Source: Salticus scenicus | Taxonomy: Eukaryota; Arthropoda; Arachnida; Araneae; Salticidae | Assembly (NCBI GenBank): GCA_963930645.1 | Contig: OZ005652.1 | Coordinates: 357,289,602 to 357,353,601 of the forward strand | Direction of reading: 5' to 3' | DNA length: 64,000 nucleotides | Shown: piece by piece, positions 49,041-60,457 of the stretch | How the letters are laid out: every line of letters begins with the position of its first letter | Position numbering within the stretch: position 1 is the first letter of the stretch | Translations under genes and position numbers: made by a program | The notes under the pieces: generated by a model | What the model was told of the DNA's origin: nothing | What the model saw: the letters and a program-made list of their open reading frames with translations, nothing else | Database searches by the model: none

Positions 49041-50046
49041 ACTTTTTGATATTAGTAGACGGGTTTGACAAGTGTACAAAACTTTACTTCATTAATTAGT
49101 GAAAGTGAATCTACTGCTAAAAAAATTGATGTTCTAGAAAAAGAAATTTTCATAATGAAAAAAAAAGCATTAGTAGACGCAACTGACAAGTTTAAAAGAT
49201 GAAACTAAATTGATTAGTAAAAGTAGAATTATTTTTCTAAAAGAAATGATAGAAGATAAAGTTAGTTTTCCTCTTAGATTTTTACAAATATATTCCCATG
49301 AAAAAACTTGAAATCACAAAACTTAGCAATGTTAAATTGAGTCATTATACTTTTTAAAGGAAAAAAAAATATCCGCAATACTTCTATTAGATATTGTTTT
49401 TCTTTTATTATTATTATATTTTTTATCTTTTTAATGAGATAGAATTTCCCACTCTATCTTAGATATTGTGTAATACTTTTTGCATAAATATTTCTAACGT
49501 ATATTATATTTTTAAGCATATTATCACGATCTGGTTTTTGTTACATAAAAAGAAAAAAAAAATCGGAAAAAAAAAAAAAAAACTGTTGAAATTAGAAATA
49601 ACAAATAATACAATCAAAAAAAAAAAAAAAAAAAAAAAAAATTGAAAACTCTCATTACTAAAGGATATATATTTTCAGAAAAGAAGATTTTAAATAAATC
49701 ACTAACAAGCGAAAATAATGATGAATAAAGAAAAAAAAAAGAGTGATACAAATTCTTTAAGAAATTTCAAATTTTAAATTTATAAATCTTAATGATAAAA
49801 ATATTATATATATATATATATCTACTGCGCTAAAATATATAGGGTTTTCTAAAAATTGAGACACAGTTTAATTCTTTACATATTTGGGGGTAATTAGAAG
49901 GTGCAATTTGCACAGGTGTTCAAAATAAGGTACAAAACAAAAAATCCCGCTATAAAAATAACTATAAAAATATATTATAAAAATACTATAAACATTTGCA
50001 TAATCCTTAAAAAATATATTTTTAAGAACACTGCTCTGCATAAAAA
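47950..50046. other. intronic, simple repeats
   Basis: (TA)n at about 49002-49036, poly-A at 49562-49581 and 49617-49640, (AT)n at 49805-49820. The phrase attagtagacg recurs at 49053 and 49171, a weak local duplication. Confidence 0.4.
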
Positions 50047-50553
50047 TTGCCCCTAAAACCATTTTTGCAAATTCTTGTGTATAATGAACTCCTGAATCCA
50101 AATTTGACGCCCATTTTGCCCTGTCACCCATCGTTTCTTAGGGACGGCCCCCTAATTTTATTACTTTTCGGTAATTTTATGACTATAAATTTGATTTTCG
50201 GGGGTGGGGAGGATTATTTAAACAGTTAAATATCTTCTGAGGGGCTACAGAGTTGGAAAATTCTAAAACATGAACGTTTGTGGGAAGGGGAATATTTGGG
50301 GGGGGGGGATTTGCCACTGAAATTATGTAATACGTTTCTTATATTTTTAAATATATTATTAATGTTATTTATTAATCATTTTTTTTTATTAATTCTTTTT
50401 TATTTTTCAAATGAAATTCTTGGCCATAAAATTACCGAGTAGTGAAGAAAATTGGGAGAGGGGTGGTGTTCCGAGAAAACGGTGGGTGACTGGGCAAAAT
50501 GGCGGTCATATTTGGATTCAGGAGGTCATTTTACAAGAATGGTATGAGGGGTC

Positions 50554-50556
<3 letters not shown>
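50047..50556. mobile_element. hairpin element with ~130-bp arms
   Basis: The left arm (cctgaatccaaatttgac, then cccattttgccctgtcaccc) is mirrored at 50425-50556 (gggtgactgggcaaaatgg, tttggattcagg). The interior includes a G run near 50300-50309. No target duplication was resolved. Confidence 0.7.
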
Positions 50557-50587
<31 letters not shown>

Positions 50588-52332
50588 CACAGTGGAATTA
50601 ATTATTGTGTTTTCGATGATGAACTGCTGCGTTATTCAAAGCATTTACTGAAATTTAATAAATTTCTCGTTTTAATTTAACAAATTTTATTCGAATATTA
50701 AATTAATATAAATTACATCGGCAATTTCAGATATCACTTTATTTTTCCTATTTCCTTACTAACTGGCTGTATGCTTAAAAATACAAATTAATCAACTCTA
50801 TAATTCATTTTCCTTCATTTTAATTTTTTATGTGTTACTTTAATTAATTAATATTATCACACAAATATTTAAATAACTAATTTCAGTTGATGTTCGTAAA
50901 ATGAAACGCTTATAATGAAAAGCCTCATAAAATGAAAAGCAAACAGGGATTATTTCATCATTATTTATTAAACCTGCTTTTGTTTAATTGTATGAAATAA
51001 AAGTTAATCGAAGAAACAAAACAAATATAAATCAATTTTCAATTAATTTTTAATGTGCTTTTCATTGAAAGAATATTTTATTTACTTATCGCGTAACTTA
51101 TAAAACTGGATTTTTTGAAAGAAACATTCCTTAGGAAATGTAGACATCATACAAAAAAAAAAAAAAAAAAAATCGAAACATACTTGATGTTGAGTAAAAA
51201 AAAAAAAAAAAAAAGAATAGCTTAAAAGTTTTTTTCAATAAGTAAATTTATATTTATCATTGAATTATTGTCTTATAAGAATGTAATTAATCCCCTATAT
51301 AAAACATTATATCGCAAAGTACTATTTTTGTAGATTCAGTAAATTCGTATATCAGTATTTTTTACTCAGTAAATTACCTCCTTCAAAAGTAGCTAGAATA
51401 TTCCTATATATATATATTTAAAATATGGATAGTTTATTGTAAAAGTGGTGATACATCATATATTTTAAAGATGTATATTTTTTCTTAATTGTATCACATT
51501 TAGTCGCATCTTTCATTATAGTAATGAAGAAACTCCAATAACTGAATTAAATTCTCATAAATGAAATTACTTTTTTTTTTTTTCCCCTCAGAAAATTAAA
51601 AATTCTAAATATTCAATATAAAAATGTTTCTAAATTACTTCAAAAATTTTTTTTCTTATAATTTTTAATTTCTTATAACTCTGATTGGTATTGAACGCAA
51701 AAGAATCGATAACACTTACTGTATATTGACATTTTTTCCCACACACAAATTTGCGAAAAGCTCGTTATTTCAAAATCCATTTACAAGGAGGTAAATCGCT
51801 TTTGTAGTGAACAACTCATTATAATACATACATTCCCGTAAACTTTCTCACAGTTTAATCTTTATCAATTAAACTTGGAGATTCCCTCAGTATAGAAGTT
51901 GTGTCAGATTATACTTAACCTCTGTAGCTACTAAGTTATTTCAAAGGTGTCATTCAACATTTTCCCCTTGAATTAAGTATATGTTTTGCATTGTATAGTA
52001 CAACAATTAATCGGATGATACTGAGTGCATCAACTGCAATATTTTGAGGCAATTAGAGGTACACACAATTTCTATAATAATAATATTAATAATAATAATA
52101 GTAATACTAATAAATCTCACGGAAACTTCTGCATTTTTACCAGAAACCATAATTCATTTGGATGAATTAGAACAAAATATTTTTCATCATTATGTGAAGT
52201 TTGATTTAAAATCTTTGCCTTAATTTAAATGCATGTTTTTAATGTTACAGAGTTTTGTGGATAGGTGAGATTGTATCTTACGTAACGGACCAATATTCAA
52301 AAAGTAATTCTATGCCGTCTCTGAAACCTCAT
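50557..52332. other. intronic, homopolymer runs
   Basis: T run at 50557-50585, A runs near 51152-51170 and 51197-51214. Nothing else supported. Confidence 0.45.
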
Positions 52333-52632
52333 AATTTACCCTATAATTAGCTTCACTGCAGTTGTTTAAAATATTATAATAAGATTTTTTTAGAAATTAT
52401 TCCAATGTTACTTCATATGTATGGTTAAGAAACACATATTTTAAGCAATATTTATTAGTTTAAAATTGAGTTAAAATCATGACTGTTCTCATACTATATA
52501 CACTACAATTAGCTTCATTGCAATTTTTCAAAATATTATAATCGCATTTTTCTAGATATTATTCAAAAATAATGTCATATGTATGGTTAAGGAACACATA
52601 TTTTAAGCAATTTTTATTAGTTTAAACTTTAG
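52333..52632. repeat. diverged tandem duplication, 162-bp period
   Basis: aattagcttcactgcagt at 52345 recurs as aattagcttcattgcaat at 52507, and atatgtatggttaagaaaca as atatgtatggttaaggaaca with the same offset of 162. Two units; non-coding. Confidence 0.8.
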
Positions 52633-54032
52633 GGATAATAATGAATGGATCAATTACGTTTCACAGAATAAAGCCTCATTATACTCAGATTTATTTGTAC
52701 AGCATGTACTGTTTTATTTTTTAATGAAAGGGAAACATTTGTTACATTATATTGCGAGTAAACATCTCGTTTCGTAGATCTAACTTTTCAGTAATTTATA
52801 TGGTTTATTTAAATTTCAAGATTTTTCCTGTTTGAGCTACGAACTTGATGTTCTTCACTGAGAGCATATTGTTTTCCGTAACAAAAGTGTCTGATAACAC
52901 GTTGTATTAAGGAGATCTGGTACGTTTGATTTGACACCACTGAAGGTTCCATATAAAAGCTAATGTTTTGTTTTAATATCTATAAATTATCCTATATTTT
53001 GTTTCTTAAATGAAATATATATTCAGGCAACATTTTTATGGCTTTTGACATAATGTTTACATATATATATATATATATATATTTCAGTTTGCCTTTTTTT
53101 ACGAATTCGTGATCTTCAAAATGCTAAAGCTTCTTCGGATATTTAAGAAAATTCTTAATATATGTTTATATAGAACCTGCTTAGAAGAATTTGGGATGGA
53201 TTTTGTAATAGATTTAAAAGAAAAAATATAAAGTTAAAGTATAACAAAAATGATGTTACAGTTGGAAGTTTTTACATAGACATGCACTTTTTAATTTTTT
53301 TTCTCAAAAACTAATTAATAAATTTCAAAGTTATAAAGTTTATGACGTTTTTTTACAATTTTTTTTTTTTTTTTTTTTTTTTTATTCATTGACATTATTT
53401 TTTACAATCATTAAATTATTCAATAAATATTGGGTAATTCTGTAAACAGTATTTATTAAATTCATAAACTGTTTGACAGTGAAGTTTGGCAAACACTACA
53501 ACTACAGTTATTGCACGAATAACAGCCATTGCAATAGTTATGGAACATTCTATTAAAAAATAAAATACTTTTGTTTTCTCTGAATTCTAAAGTTAATACA
53601 GTCAGAAGATTTTTTTTTCAAAAACCATTAACACAAAACATGAATTTCCCTTGCCGTAAGCAAATTTATTGTATCTTAAGTTTGCCATGAAATATTTCTC
53701 ACTGTCTTTTATGTCTTTAATGTAATACTCTTGTTCTACTTTTAAAAAGTGCTGCCAACAATGTTGTAATCAAAGTGTATGTTTGATAATTTTGGGATCT
53801 ATAACTGCAGTAATGCCATAGATTATAAGCAAAATTAATAATATTATTTAAAAAGAAGATTGTGATTTTTTTAAAACGAATTTCAGCTGAAAAACAAATG
53901 ATTGTAAAAATTACAAACAATATTAGACTATTTTAAATTACTGTTGAAAAAAAAAAAAAAAAAAAAAAGAAAAAAGAAAAGAAAAAGAAAAAAGAAAAAA
54001 GAAAAGAAGAAAAAAAAAAACTTTAACTTTAC
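52633..54032. other. intronic, simple repeats next to the exon
   Basis: (AT)n at 53062-53083, T run at 53358-53383, and an A/GAAAA-rich tract at 53946-54020 just downstream of the donor of the exon at 54033. Confidence 0.5.
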
Positions 54033-54127
54033 CTGGTATATTTTCTTTAATTTTTTCTTCTTCCCTAGTTGAGCAAGTACAGGTTTCAGAACAAGAATCT
54101 AAAGACTTTTCTGAACTTGGAGCAGAT
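54033..54127 (-). CDS. cytoplasmic-tail exon of the type I membrane protein
   Basis: Acceptor atattgcag and donor ccag before gtaaag. Entered in phase 2 (AA from the microexon plus A makes Lys) and left in phase 1, as the next exon requires. The 95 bases encode SAPSSEKSLDSCSETCTCST then REEEKIKENIP. The Ser/Glu-rich part has a small cluster of three Cys (CSETCTC), which could carry lipid or disulfide modifications (inference). It is followed by a charged stretch of alternating Glu and Lys. No named domain. Confidence 0.8.
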
Positions 54128-55081
54128 CTGCAATATATTAGGAAATTCTTTTTAATTACGCATATAGAAATAACATGATTTTTTACATAATAGATAAATC
54201 ATTTTGTCAATAAATTTCTGATATATATGTGGTTTTTCTGAGTGAGTTTTGAATACCAATTGCTCATAACTCATATTAGACATAGTTAAGGATTTAAGTG
54301 GCATAACTAAATATAGTAAGAAATTTGTGTGCATTTTTTAAAAAAAAATATTTACTATCAAATTTTAATTCAAACTGGTTTTCTTAGGGGAGAGGGAGTA
54401 CAAATTTAAACAGTTTTAAATCTTTTATTATTGCAGTGAAAAAGTAATTATATGTACACATTTTTCCTTTTTCATCTTCTGTTTCTACGAGTAAATTGAA
54501 TCGTAATGCATCTATAAAGTGCTGTAGCTTAAAAGTCTATATCTAATTATTCCTATATTTTTTAAAATTGTTTTAAACGTTAACTTCTTTTGACATGGGT
54601 CTTTTTTATTCGTATTATAAGCATAACTATAAGGTTTATATCTGGATAATGTCATACTAAGAATTTTTTAAATTATTCGTTTTTCTGTTTTCTCACACAT
54701 TCACCTACACACTTTTACAGTCAGTTATTTTACATCAAACCTAAAATTGACTCATGAAAAATGCTCATTATTGTAGCATTTAGATTTATGGAGTTAATAA
54801 AAACTAAAATAAAACAATTTTAAAAGAGTACGAATTAATGAAAATTGAAATATATATATATTTATTTGAAACTTCTAAAGTTACAAAACTGCCGTTGCTA
54901 GTTTTATTTTTATTTATTTATTTATTTATTTATTTTGCCTTATTTTTTAAAATTACTAGAATGAAGCACATATAGATATGTTTAACAACTTCATGATCAA
55001 AATTTTCTAAAATTATATTTATACGTCTAATTACAAGTTGTTATTTTCCGTCATAATAGTGAATGAAATTTTCTTTACTAA

Positions 55082-55120
<39 letters not shown>

Positions 55121-55121
<1 letters not shown>

Positions 55122-55687
55122 CGGGTGCACCAAAAATTCGTGAAAACTTTAAATAATCATTAAAAAAAAAAAAAAAAATGATAAAAAAGTGCGGTTAAAA
55201 AAGGGAGGATTTTTTTAAGAATAAAAAATAAAATTAGTTTAAAAAATGACCGTTAGGTGGCGCTGATGTTGAATACGTGAAGCAAATTTTTACAGATGAA
55301 TCATACACTAAAATATAACGAGCAGAATCACAATACCAATACAGTTCTACATTTTCAAAGATTTATTTAAGCTGAAGTTGTTCAACAAGAATTCCACCAC
55401 ATTGTATGGAGCAAGTAAGGCGAGTCACAACACTTGTGAAGCTGAGTACAGCATGTCTGGATGAATCTCAGAAGAGTCCATGTGCATTCAGGGGTTTTAT
55501 TGACAATCTAATTTTCATAAATCAGCTTCGTGTATGCACCGCAGCACCACCTATCGGTTATTTTTTGATTTTTTTTTCTCTAAAATCCGCCCTCTTTCTG
55601 ATGTCATTCGTGCGAACCGTACTTTTTTATCATATTTTTTTCTTTTTTAATGAATTTTTAAAGTTTTCACGAACTTTTGGTGCACCC

Positions 55688-55689
<2 letters not shown>
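55121..55689. mobile_element. 569-bp TA-flanked element with long imperfect TIRs
   Basis: Left end ccgggtgcaccaaaaattcg and right inverse ccgggtgcaccaaaagttcg, with arms extending about 150 bp. TA at 55119-55120 and 55690-55691, inside TA microsatellites on both sides. On the minus strand a central stretch reads SRHAVLSFTSVVTRLTCSIQ followed by CGGILVEQLQL, possibly the C-terminal remnant of a transposase; this is weak. Probably a deletion derivative of a larger DNA transposon. Confidence 0.7.
55254..55266 (+). promoter_or_regulatory. CTCF-like motif in the 55.1-kb element
   Basis: Reads TAGGTGGCGCTGA. The mirror position in the right arm (about 55545-55557) has the altered form AGGTGGTGCTG on the minus strand, so the motif is part of the element's inverted repeat. 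Confidence 0.3.
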
Positions 55690-55731
<42 letters not shown>

Positions 55732-56396
55732 TAGATAGATAGATAGATATATTGATTGATTGATTGATTGATAGATAAATAGATAGAAGTCCACACAATT
55801 CACGAATGAAATAACTAATACAGAAAATAAATTCATTACATTAATTTTATTCTATTGGTATAAATACCCAATGAAAAAAACTAAAGCATAAAGAATATTA
55901 TATTGCGCCTTAAATATTGTATTATTTTTGTGTGTTAGTAGAAAACAACTTAGTGCATTGAAGATTTATGTCTTGTTTTCACATATTGAAGCTGCGTAAT
56001 GCTAGAGAAAATTTTAAGGATACTACTGCAGTTTAATAAAATCCTTATAATAGTAAATATTGTAAAGAACATAATATTTTATATTTTTTTCCTCTAAGTG
56101 TTAGTATATTATATTAAATAAGAAAAATGACCGACAACTGTTCCAGATATTTTTTTCAGAAAAAAATATGCTGCTCATAAAATATCTATTATTCATCAAA
56201 AGCAATAAGTTAATTTACAGTTTTTAGATGATTTTTATATTTGCTATCAATATATGTATATCAGATTTTATTCAATTTACACTTAAATAATTATTTGAAA
56301 AATAATACATTTAATGAATTACAATAAATTTCACTCTAATAATTAATTTACTTTTTTTTGTACTGATGTTTAAAATAAAATGGCAGTTACACTTAC

Positions 56397-56424
56397 TTTT
56401 CATTGTTTGGACCAGAGAGTGATT
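56397..56424 (-). CDS. 28-nt microexon of the type I membrane protein
   Basis: Acceptor ttttttcag after a pyrimidine tract and a strong GTAAGT donor surround 28 bases. With one base from the transmembrane exon it reads ESLSGPNNE and leaves two bases (AA) that complete Lys with the next exon. Both neighbours need exactly this phase. The length is not a multiple of three, so skipping it alone shifts the frame (see findings). The small size makes the call depend on the splice sites and phase fit. Confidence 0.7.
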
Positions 56425-57124
56425 CTGAAAAAATTAGAAAATATTACTTAAAATTAAATCATAATACATTTCACTAATAGCTCTATCAGCCTATAAATAA
56501 TAATAATAATAATAATAGTAATAAACAATGCCTTATTTAATGTCTTATACATTTATAATTTTACTATCACAATTCTTGTGAAAATCTTGCAGTCACAGTC
56601 TTTAATTGCATCACCTTCAAAAATAGTATAGACGTGATCTATACTTTAATGTCAAAATTATGGATATTTTAAAAAGTTACCAAGGATAATTTTATTCGGC
56701 TGACTCCCCACTATGAATTCAGAATTTTCAGAAAGGAAGAAATTTATTGATATAGAATTCCATGTCCAGAACAAGCAAATAAATCGCATGAAGTAGCATA
56801 ATCTTTTTATATAGCACAATAAAAATTAAACATACCAATGAAATTTATCAATTGTGCTGTGCTATTTTTATAACGCTCAGACAATTCAGATTTTACTTAC
56901 AATTAAAGTGTTTTAAATGTTTTAAAAAAGCAACTGACTATTCTATTAAACGAAGTTTTAACTAATACATTTAATTTTGTTACAATATATTTAATTTTGT
57001 TTGTTAATATTGTTTATTAAGAAAATTTAACTGTTAAAAAATAAAATGGAATAAAAAAAAACTATTAATATCCAAACAAAGACAGTTTTATTGTCTATAA
57101 ATATCATCTCTAAAAAAAGCGTTT

Positions 57125-57426
57125 TTATAATGGTTATCTCACATATCAAGTTTCGTACAGTTATATGCCATACAAGCTGAGCGATAGCATTCTCGTTATC
57201 CAGGAAATTTCCAGTATAGCTGAGCCATCTATCGGCCTATAAGCATCCAACTTCAAACAGCATAATGTCTCATAATGGCCTTCTCACATATCAAGATTTG
57301 TTTGGTTCTACGCAACAGAACTTCAGGCCTTTGCCTTTCCTTAAATTACAGAAATCGCTGTGTAGCAGCACCACCAGTTGAGCGGTTGGCAGCAAAAGTT
57401 GGCAGGTATTAATATATGTCATGGTG

Positions 57427-57472
<46 letters not shown>

Positions 57473-57954
57473 GTTCTGGGAAGTAGCTCCTGATATATAG
57501 TCTTCCCTTAAATTGCGGAAAGCTCTGTATAGCAGCGCCACCTGTTGACCGAAAAGCATTAAAATTGAATCAACATAATGTCTCATAATGACCTTCTTGT
57601 ATATCAAGTTTTATTTGATTATAAGCAACAGAACATAAGATATAGCCTCTTTTTAAATTGATGAAATCGCTGTTTAGCAGCGCCACCTGTTGAGCGGTTC
57701 ACACGAAAAGTTGATAGGCACAAATTTATGTCAAGGTCAGATATAAATTTATATACAATTTTGAGCAGTAGTCTCGGACACAAAGTTGCGCAAAATGTTT
57801 GTCACAAACACACACACACAGTGACAGGCAGACATTTTCTAAAAATTGTAAAATCGTGTTCTAGTCTTCTCAGAACATGTAAATCCGTCGAAAATAAGAA
57901 GTCGAAAATTTTTACGAATCCAATACTTTCTTCTATTGAATACAGAAGAAAGTA
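57125..57954 (+). repeat. tandem-repeat element ending in a hairpin
   Basis: Three to four diverged copies of a unit of roughly 145-165 bp, with words like ctcacatatcaag, aagcaacagaac and agcagcgccacctgttgagc (57364 diverged, 57531, 57676). A (CA)n-(TA)n tract at 57431-57472 interrupts it. It ends with a perfect 11-bp stem TACTTTCTTCT/AGAAGAAAGTA at 57924-57954 with a 9-nt loop. Layout as for 4487-5230 and 39970-40690. Confidence 0.6.
57531..57697 (-). promoter_or_regulatory. two CTCF-like motifs in tandem units
   Basis: On the minus strand 57531-57551 and 57676-57697 contain AACAGGTGGCGCTGCT. The first unit (57364) has AACTGGTGGTGCTGCT, with the core damaged. Confidence 0.3.
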
Positions 57955-58222
57955 ATAAATGAATAACTACATATTACCAATGAAAATGATTATACGGAAG
58001 TATAAAATTAAATGTTTGATTTTCGTAGTTAATGCATCATAATGAGAAGTATCCTAAGATTACTCTATGTAAAAACTCCAATATTTAGTCGTTTCAATTT
58101 TTCATTTACTACAAAAAATTATAATGTAAAAAAATTATATCATTCCTAAATATTTTTGTAATTTATCCAATTATGGGGTGAAAAATATACATAAATTTAA
58201 ATTTTGCATATTTATTATGATT

Positions 58223-58227
<5 letters not shown>

Positions 58228-58265
<38 letters not shown>

Positions 58266-58317
58266 CATTGGTACTAAGTCTCCGTTATTTTCAATTGAGA
58301 CTTCATACCAAAAAGTA

Positions 58318-58370
<53 letters not shown>

Positions 58371-58422
58371 CATTGGTACTAAGTCTCCGTTATTTTCAAT
58401 TGAGACTTCATACCAAAAAGTG
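58228..58422. repeat. exact 52-bp duplication inside (TA)n
   Basis: The 52 bp from cattggtactaagtctccg at 58266 are repeated at 58371, identical but for the last base, 105 bp apart. (TA)n runs lie before and between the copies. The two frames that cross it are by-products. Confidence 0.9.
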
Positions 58423-58584
58423 TTTATGGATGTTTTTAAAAAGTTTCTTAAGTTTTTAAAAAGTTTCTTTAAAAAGTTCCTTTTTAACAATACTGGTGGA
58501 TAAATCTGATTTGAAAATTAGTAATGTTGGCAGCTATGATATATATATGTTGATGATATGTTTATATTAAAAAATGTGTAACAT

Positions 58585-59390
58585 TATATATAGTTCGACT
58601 TTCACGAGTTGGCCCCTGTCAATCAAGCGTGACGTAGGCAGCGACGATTCTATTACCTTGAAATCGGTTGAGGGTGAAAATGGAGGTGGTTTGCTATCTT
58701 TACGTGTTTTGCGACATTTTGGCGAAAATACTGTTTATTATCTATTTACTTATTTCCAAATTAGGAGAACTTTTGGGCTTTCTAATACGTTATATCATTA
58801 AAAAATATTTGTTACATTATAACTAATTATTAATACGATGAGGAATGTTATGATTGTCCAAACGATATTTCAAAATTTCGGTTTGCAGTCTTTTTTTTCT
58901 CTTCTTTTTTTTTTTTTTTTTTTTTTTTTTTCTTTCTTTCCTTATGTCCTAATTTCGACCAAACACCATAAAAGAAAACTACCAATCTACCAAACTTTCT
59001 TTCTTTTCCCTTCCTTTCTCTTAAAAAAGAAAAATAAATAAAGAAAATTGCAAAAAAAAAAAAATAAAAAAAATGTAAAAAAAAGAAAAATATTAAAAAT
59101 TTAAATAAAGAACTGAACTCCTGTAATTAATTTTGTTTCTTTTCATTTCTTTCTCTCTCTCTCTCTCTTTTTTTTTTTTTTTTTTTTTTTTCTTTTTAAG
59201 ACTAAATACATAGAAATGAAAAGCCATTATAAGAATAATGTAAGAAATTACCTTTCATATTCGTATCTGATGTGTATGCAAATAGTCTGAGAACTATTGT
59301 ACATAATACTATAAATTATGTGTACAGCTCAATTTATTTTAATAAAATTTCCCATTTATTTATTCAGTATTTTTTAAAATGTTTTTCTTT

Positions 59391-59431
<41 letters not shown>

Positions 59432-59896
59432 TATAGCGAAATAACTTTTTCTCGTTTTTATTTTTTAAATATTTTCAAAGAAAATCATTTTTTTTTTCGT
59501 GAAATACAAAATAAAATGCGTGGACATCCATATTATTTATAATCCATAAAAGCAGCACGATTTTTTTTCTTGTTTAAATTTATTGCTCAAAACTTCTTTA
59601 TGCAGATAAAGCATTAGTGCCTACTGAAATTTCAGACATGATTGAAAAGTGTTTTTTTTTTTTCCTTTTAGTTTATGTGTCATTGATTTTTAAATATTAG
59701 CACATGCTCCTTTTAATAGGCAAAACGGATTTCAGCTGAAAAGTAAAAATTAATGGCTTGGTGTGTTATTTTCATGGCAACCTTCTTTTTTCTCCATCCA
59801 TTCATTATTTTCTCTCTGTGCACCCCTTCCTTAAAGTAAGCTCTTCGAAAAGAAGGAGGGACGAAGTGCCAACTCGTGAAAGTTGAACTATATATA
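58585..59896. mobile_element. 1.3-kb segment with ~28-bp terminal inverted repeats
   Basis: Left atatatagttcgactttcac then gagttggc; right inverse atatatagttcaactttcac then gagttggc (59868-59896). The interior has T-rich and A-rich homopolymers (58903-58931, 59168-59191, 59396-59428) and no open frame of note. Likely a non-autonomous DNA transposon. Confidence 0.5.
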
Positions 59897-60033
59897 AATC
59901 TACTAGCAGGCTACGCCCGCTTCGCTGGTCACTATTTTTAAATGAATCACAATAATTAATGAATTCTCAAAATTGCATTAATTTTTATCATGTGATAAAA
60001 AAAGAAAAAAAAAATCTGATCAGGAAAAATGTC

Positions 60034-60410
60034 GCACCGGGTCCCCACTGCCTTCGGCAGCGTAGACCCGTGCACTGCGCGCAAGTATTCCTTCACCATC
60101 CTTATGACTTCTCAAAATTCCATGTTATTACTCATAAACTTTCATTCTCAAGAAAAGGAATTAAAAAATATATCATTTAGCATCGGGTAAAAACTCACAC
60201 CGGGACGCCACTGCCTTCGGCAGCGCAGACCCATGCGCGCTGCGCGCGCACGTTTGAGGATATACGTGCGCTGTACACGCATATTCCTTCTCTACTCAAA
60301 CTTTTATTAAGAAAATTAAATTTTAAAAAAATCTTTTATCATCGGGTAAAAACTCGCACCGGGTCCCAAACCCATGCGCGCTGCGCGCCTATTCCTTCCC
60401 CACCGTTCCA
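60034..60410. repeat. three GC-rich subrepeats
   Basis: Units start caccgggtccc or caccgggacgcc at 60034, 60198 and 60357, about 160 bp apart. The first two contain the self-complementary ctgccttcggcag, and the second and third gcgcgctgcgcgc. Strikingly GC-rich in an AT-rich window. Confidence 0.75.
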
Positions 60411-60457
60411 GCCCCTCCTAATTAACTTGCATATACCAATTTTGAACGGTCTTATTC

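Larger units (their letters stand above)
4002..54032 (-). other. 50-kb intron packed with mobile elements
   Basis: A single intron of about 50.0 kb lies between the tail exons at 54033 and 4001. Most recognisable DNA transposons of the window are inside it (see separate entries). No further in-phase exon of the receptor was found in it, and the exon phases on both sides match without one; a cassette exon of a multiple of three bases cannot be ruled out. Confidence 0.65.
54128..56396 (-). other. intron between microexon and tail exon
   Basis: 2.27 kb. It holds (TTTA)n near 54910-54935, (TA)n against both ends of the element at 55121-55689, a (GATA)n/(GATT)n tract at about 55729-55785, and no other recognised content. 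Confidence 0.55.
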
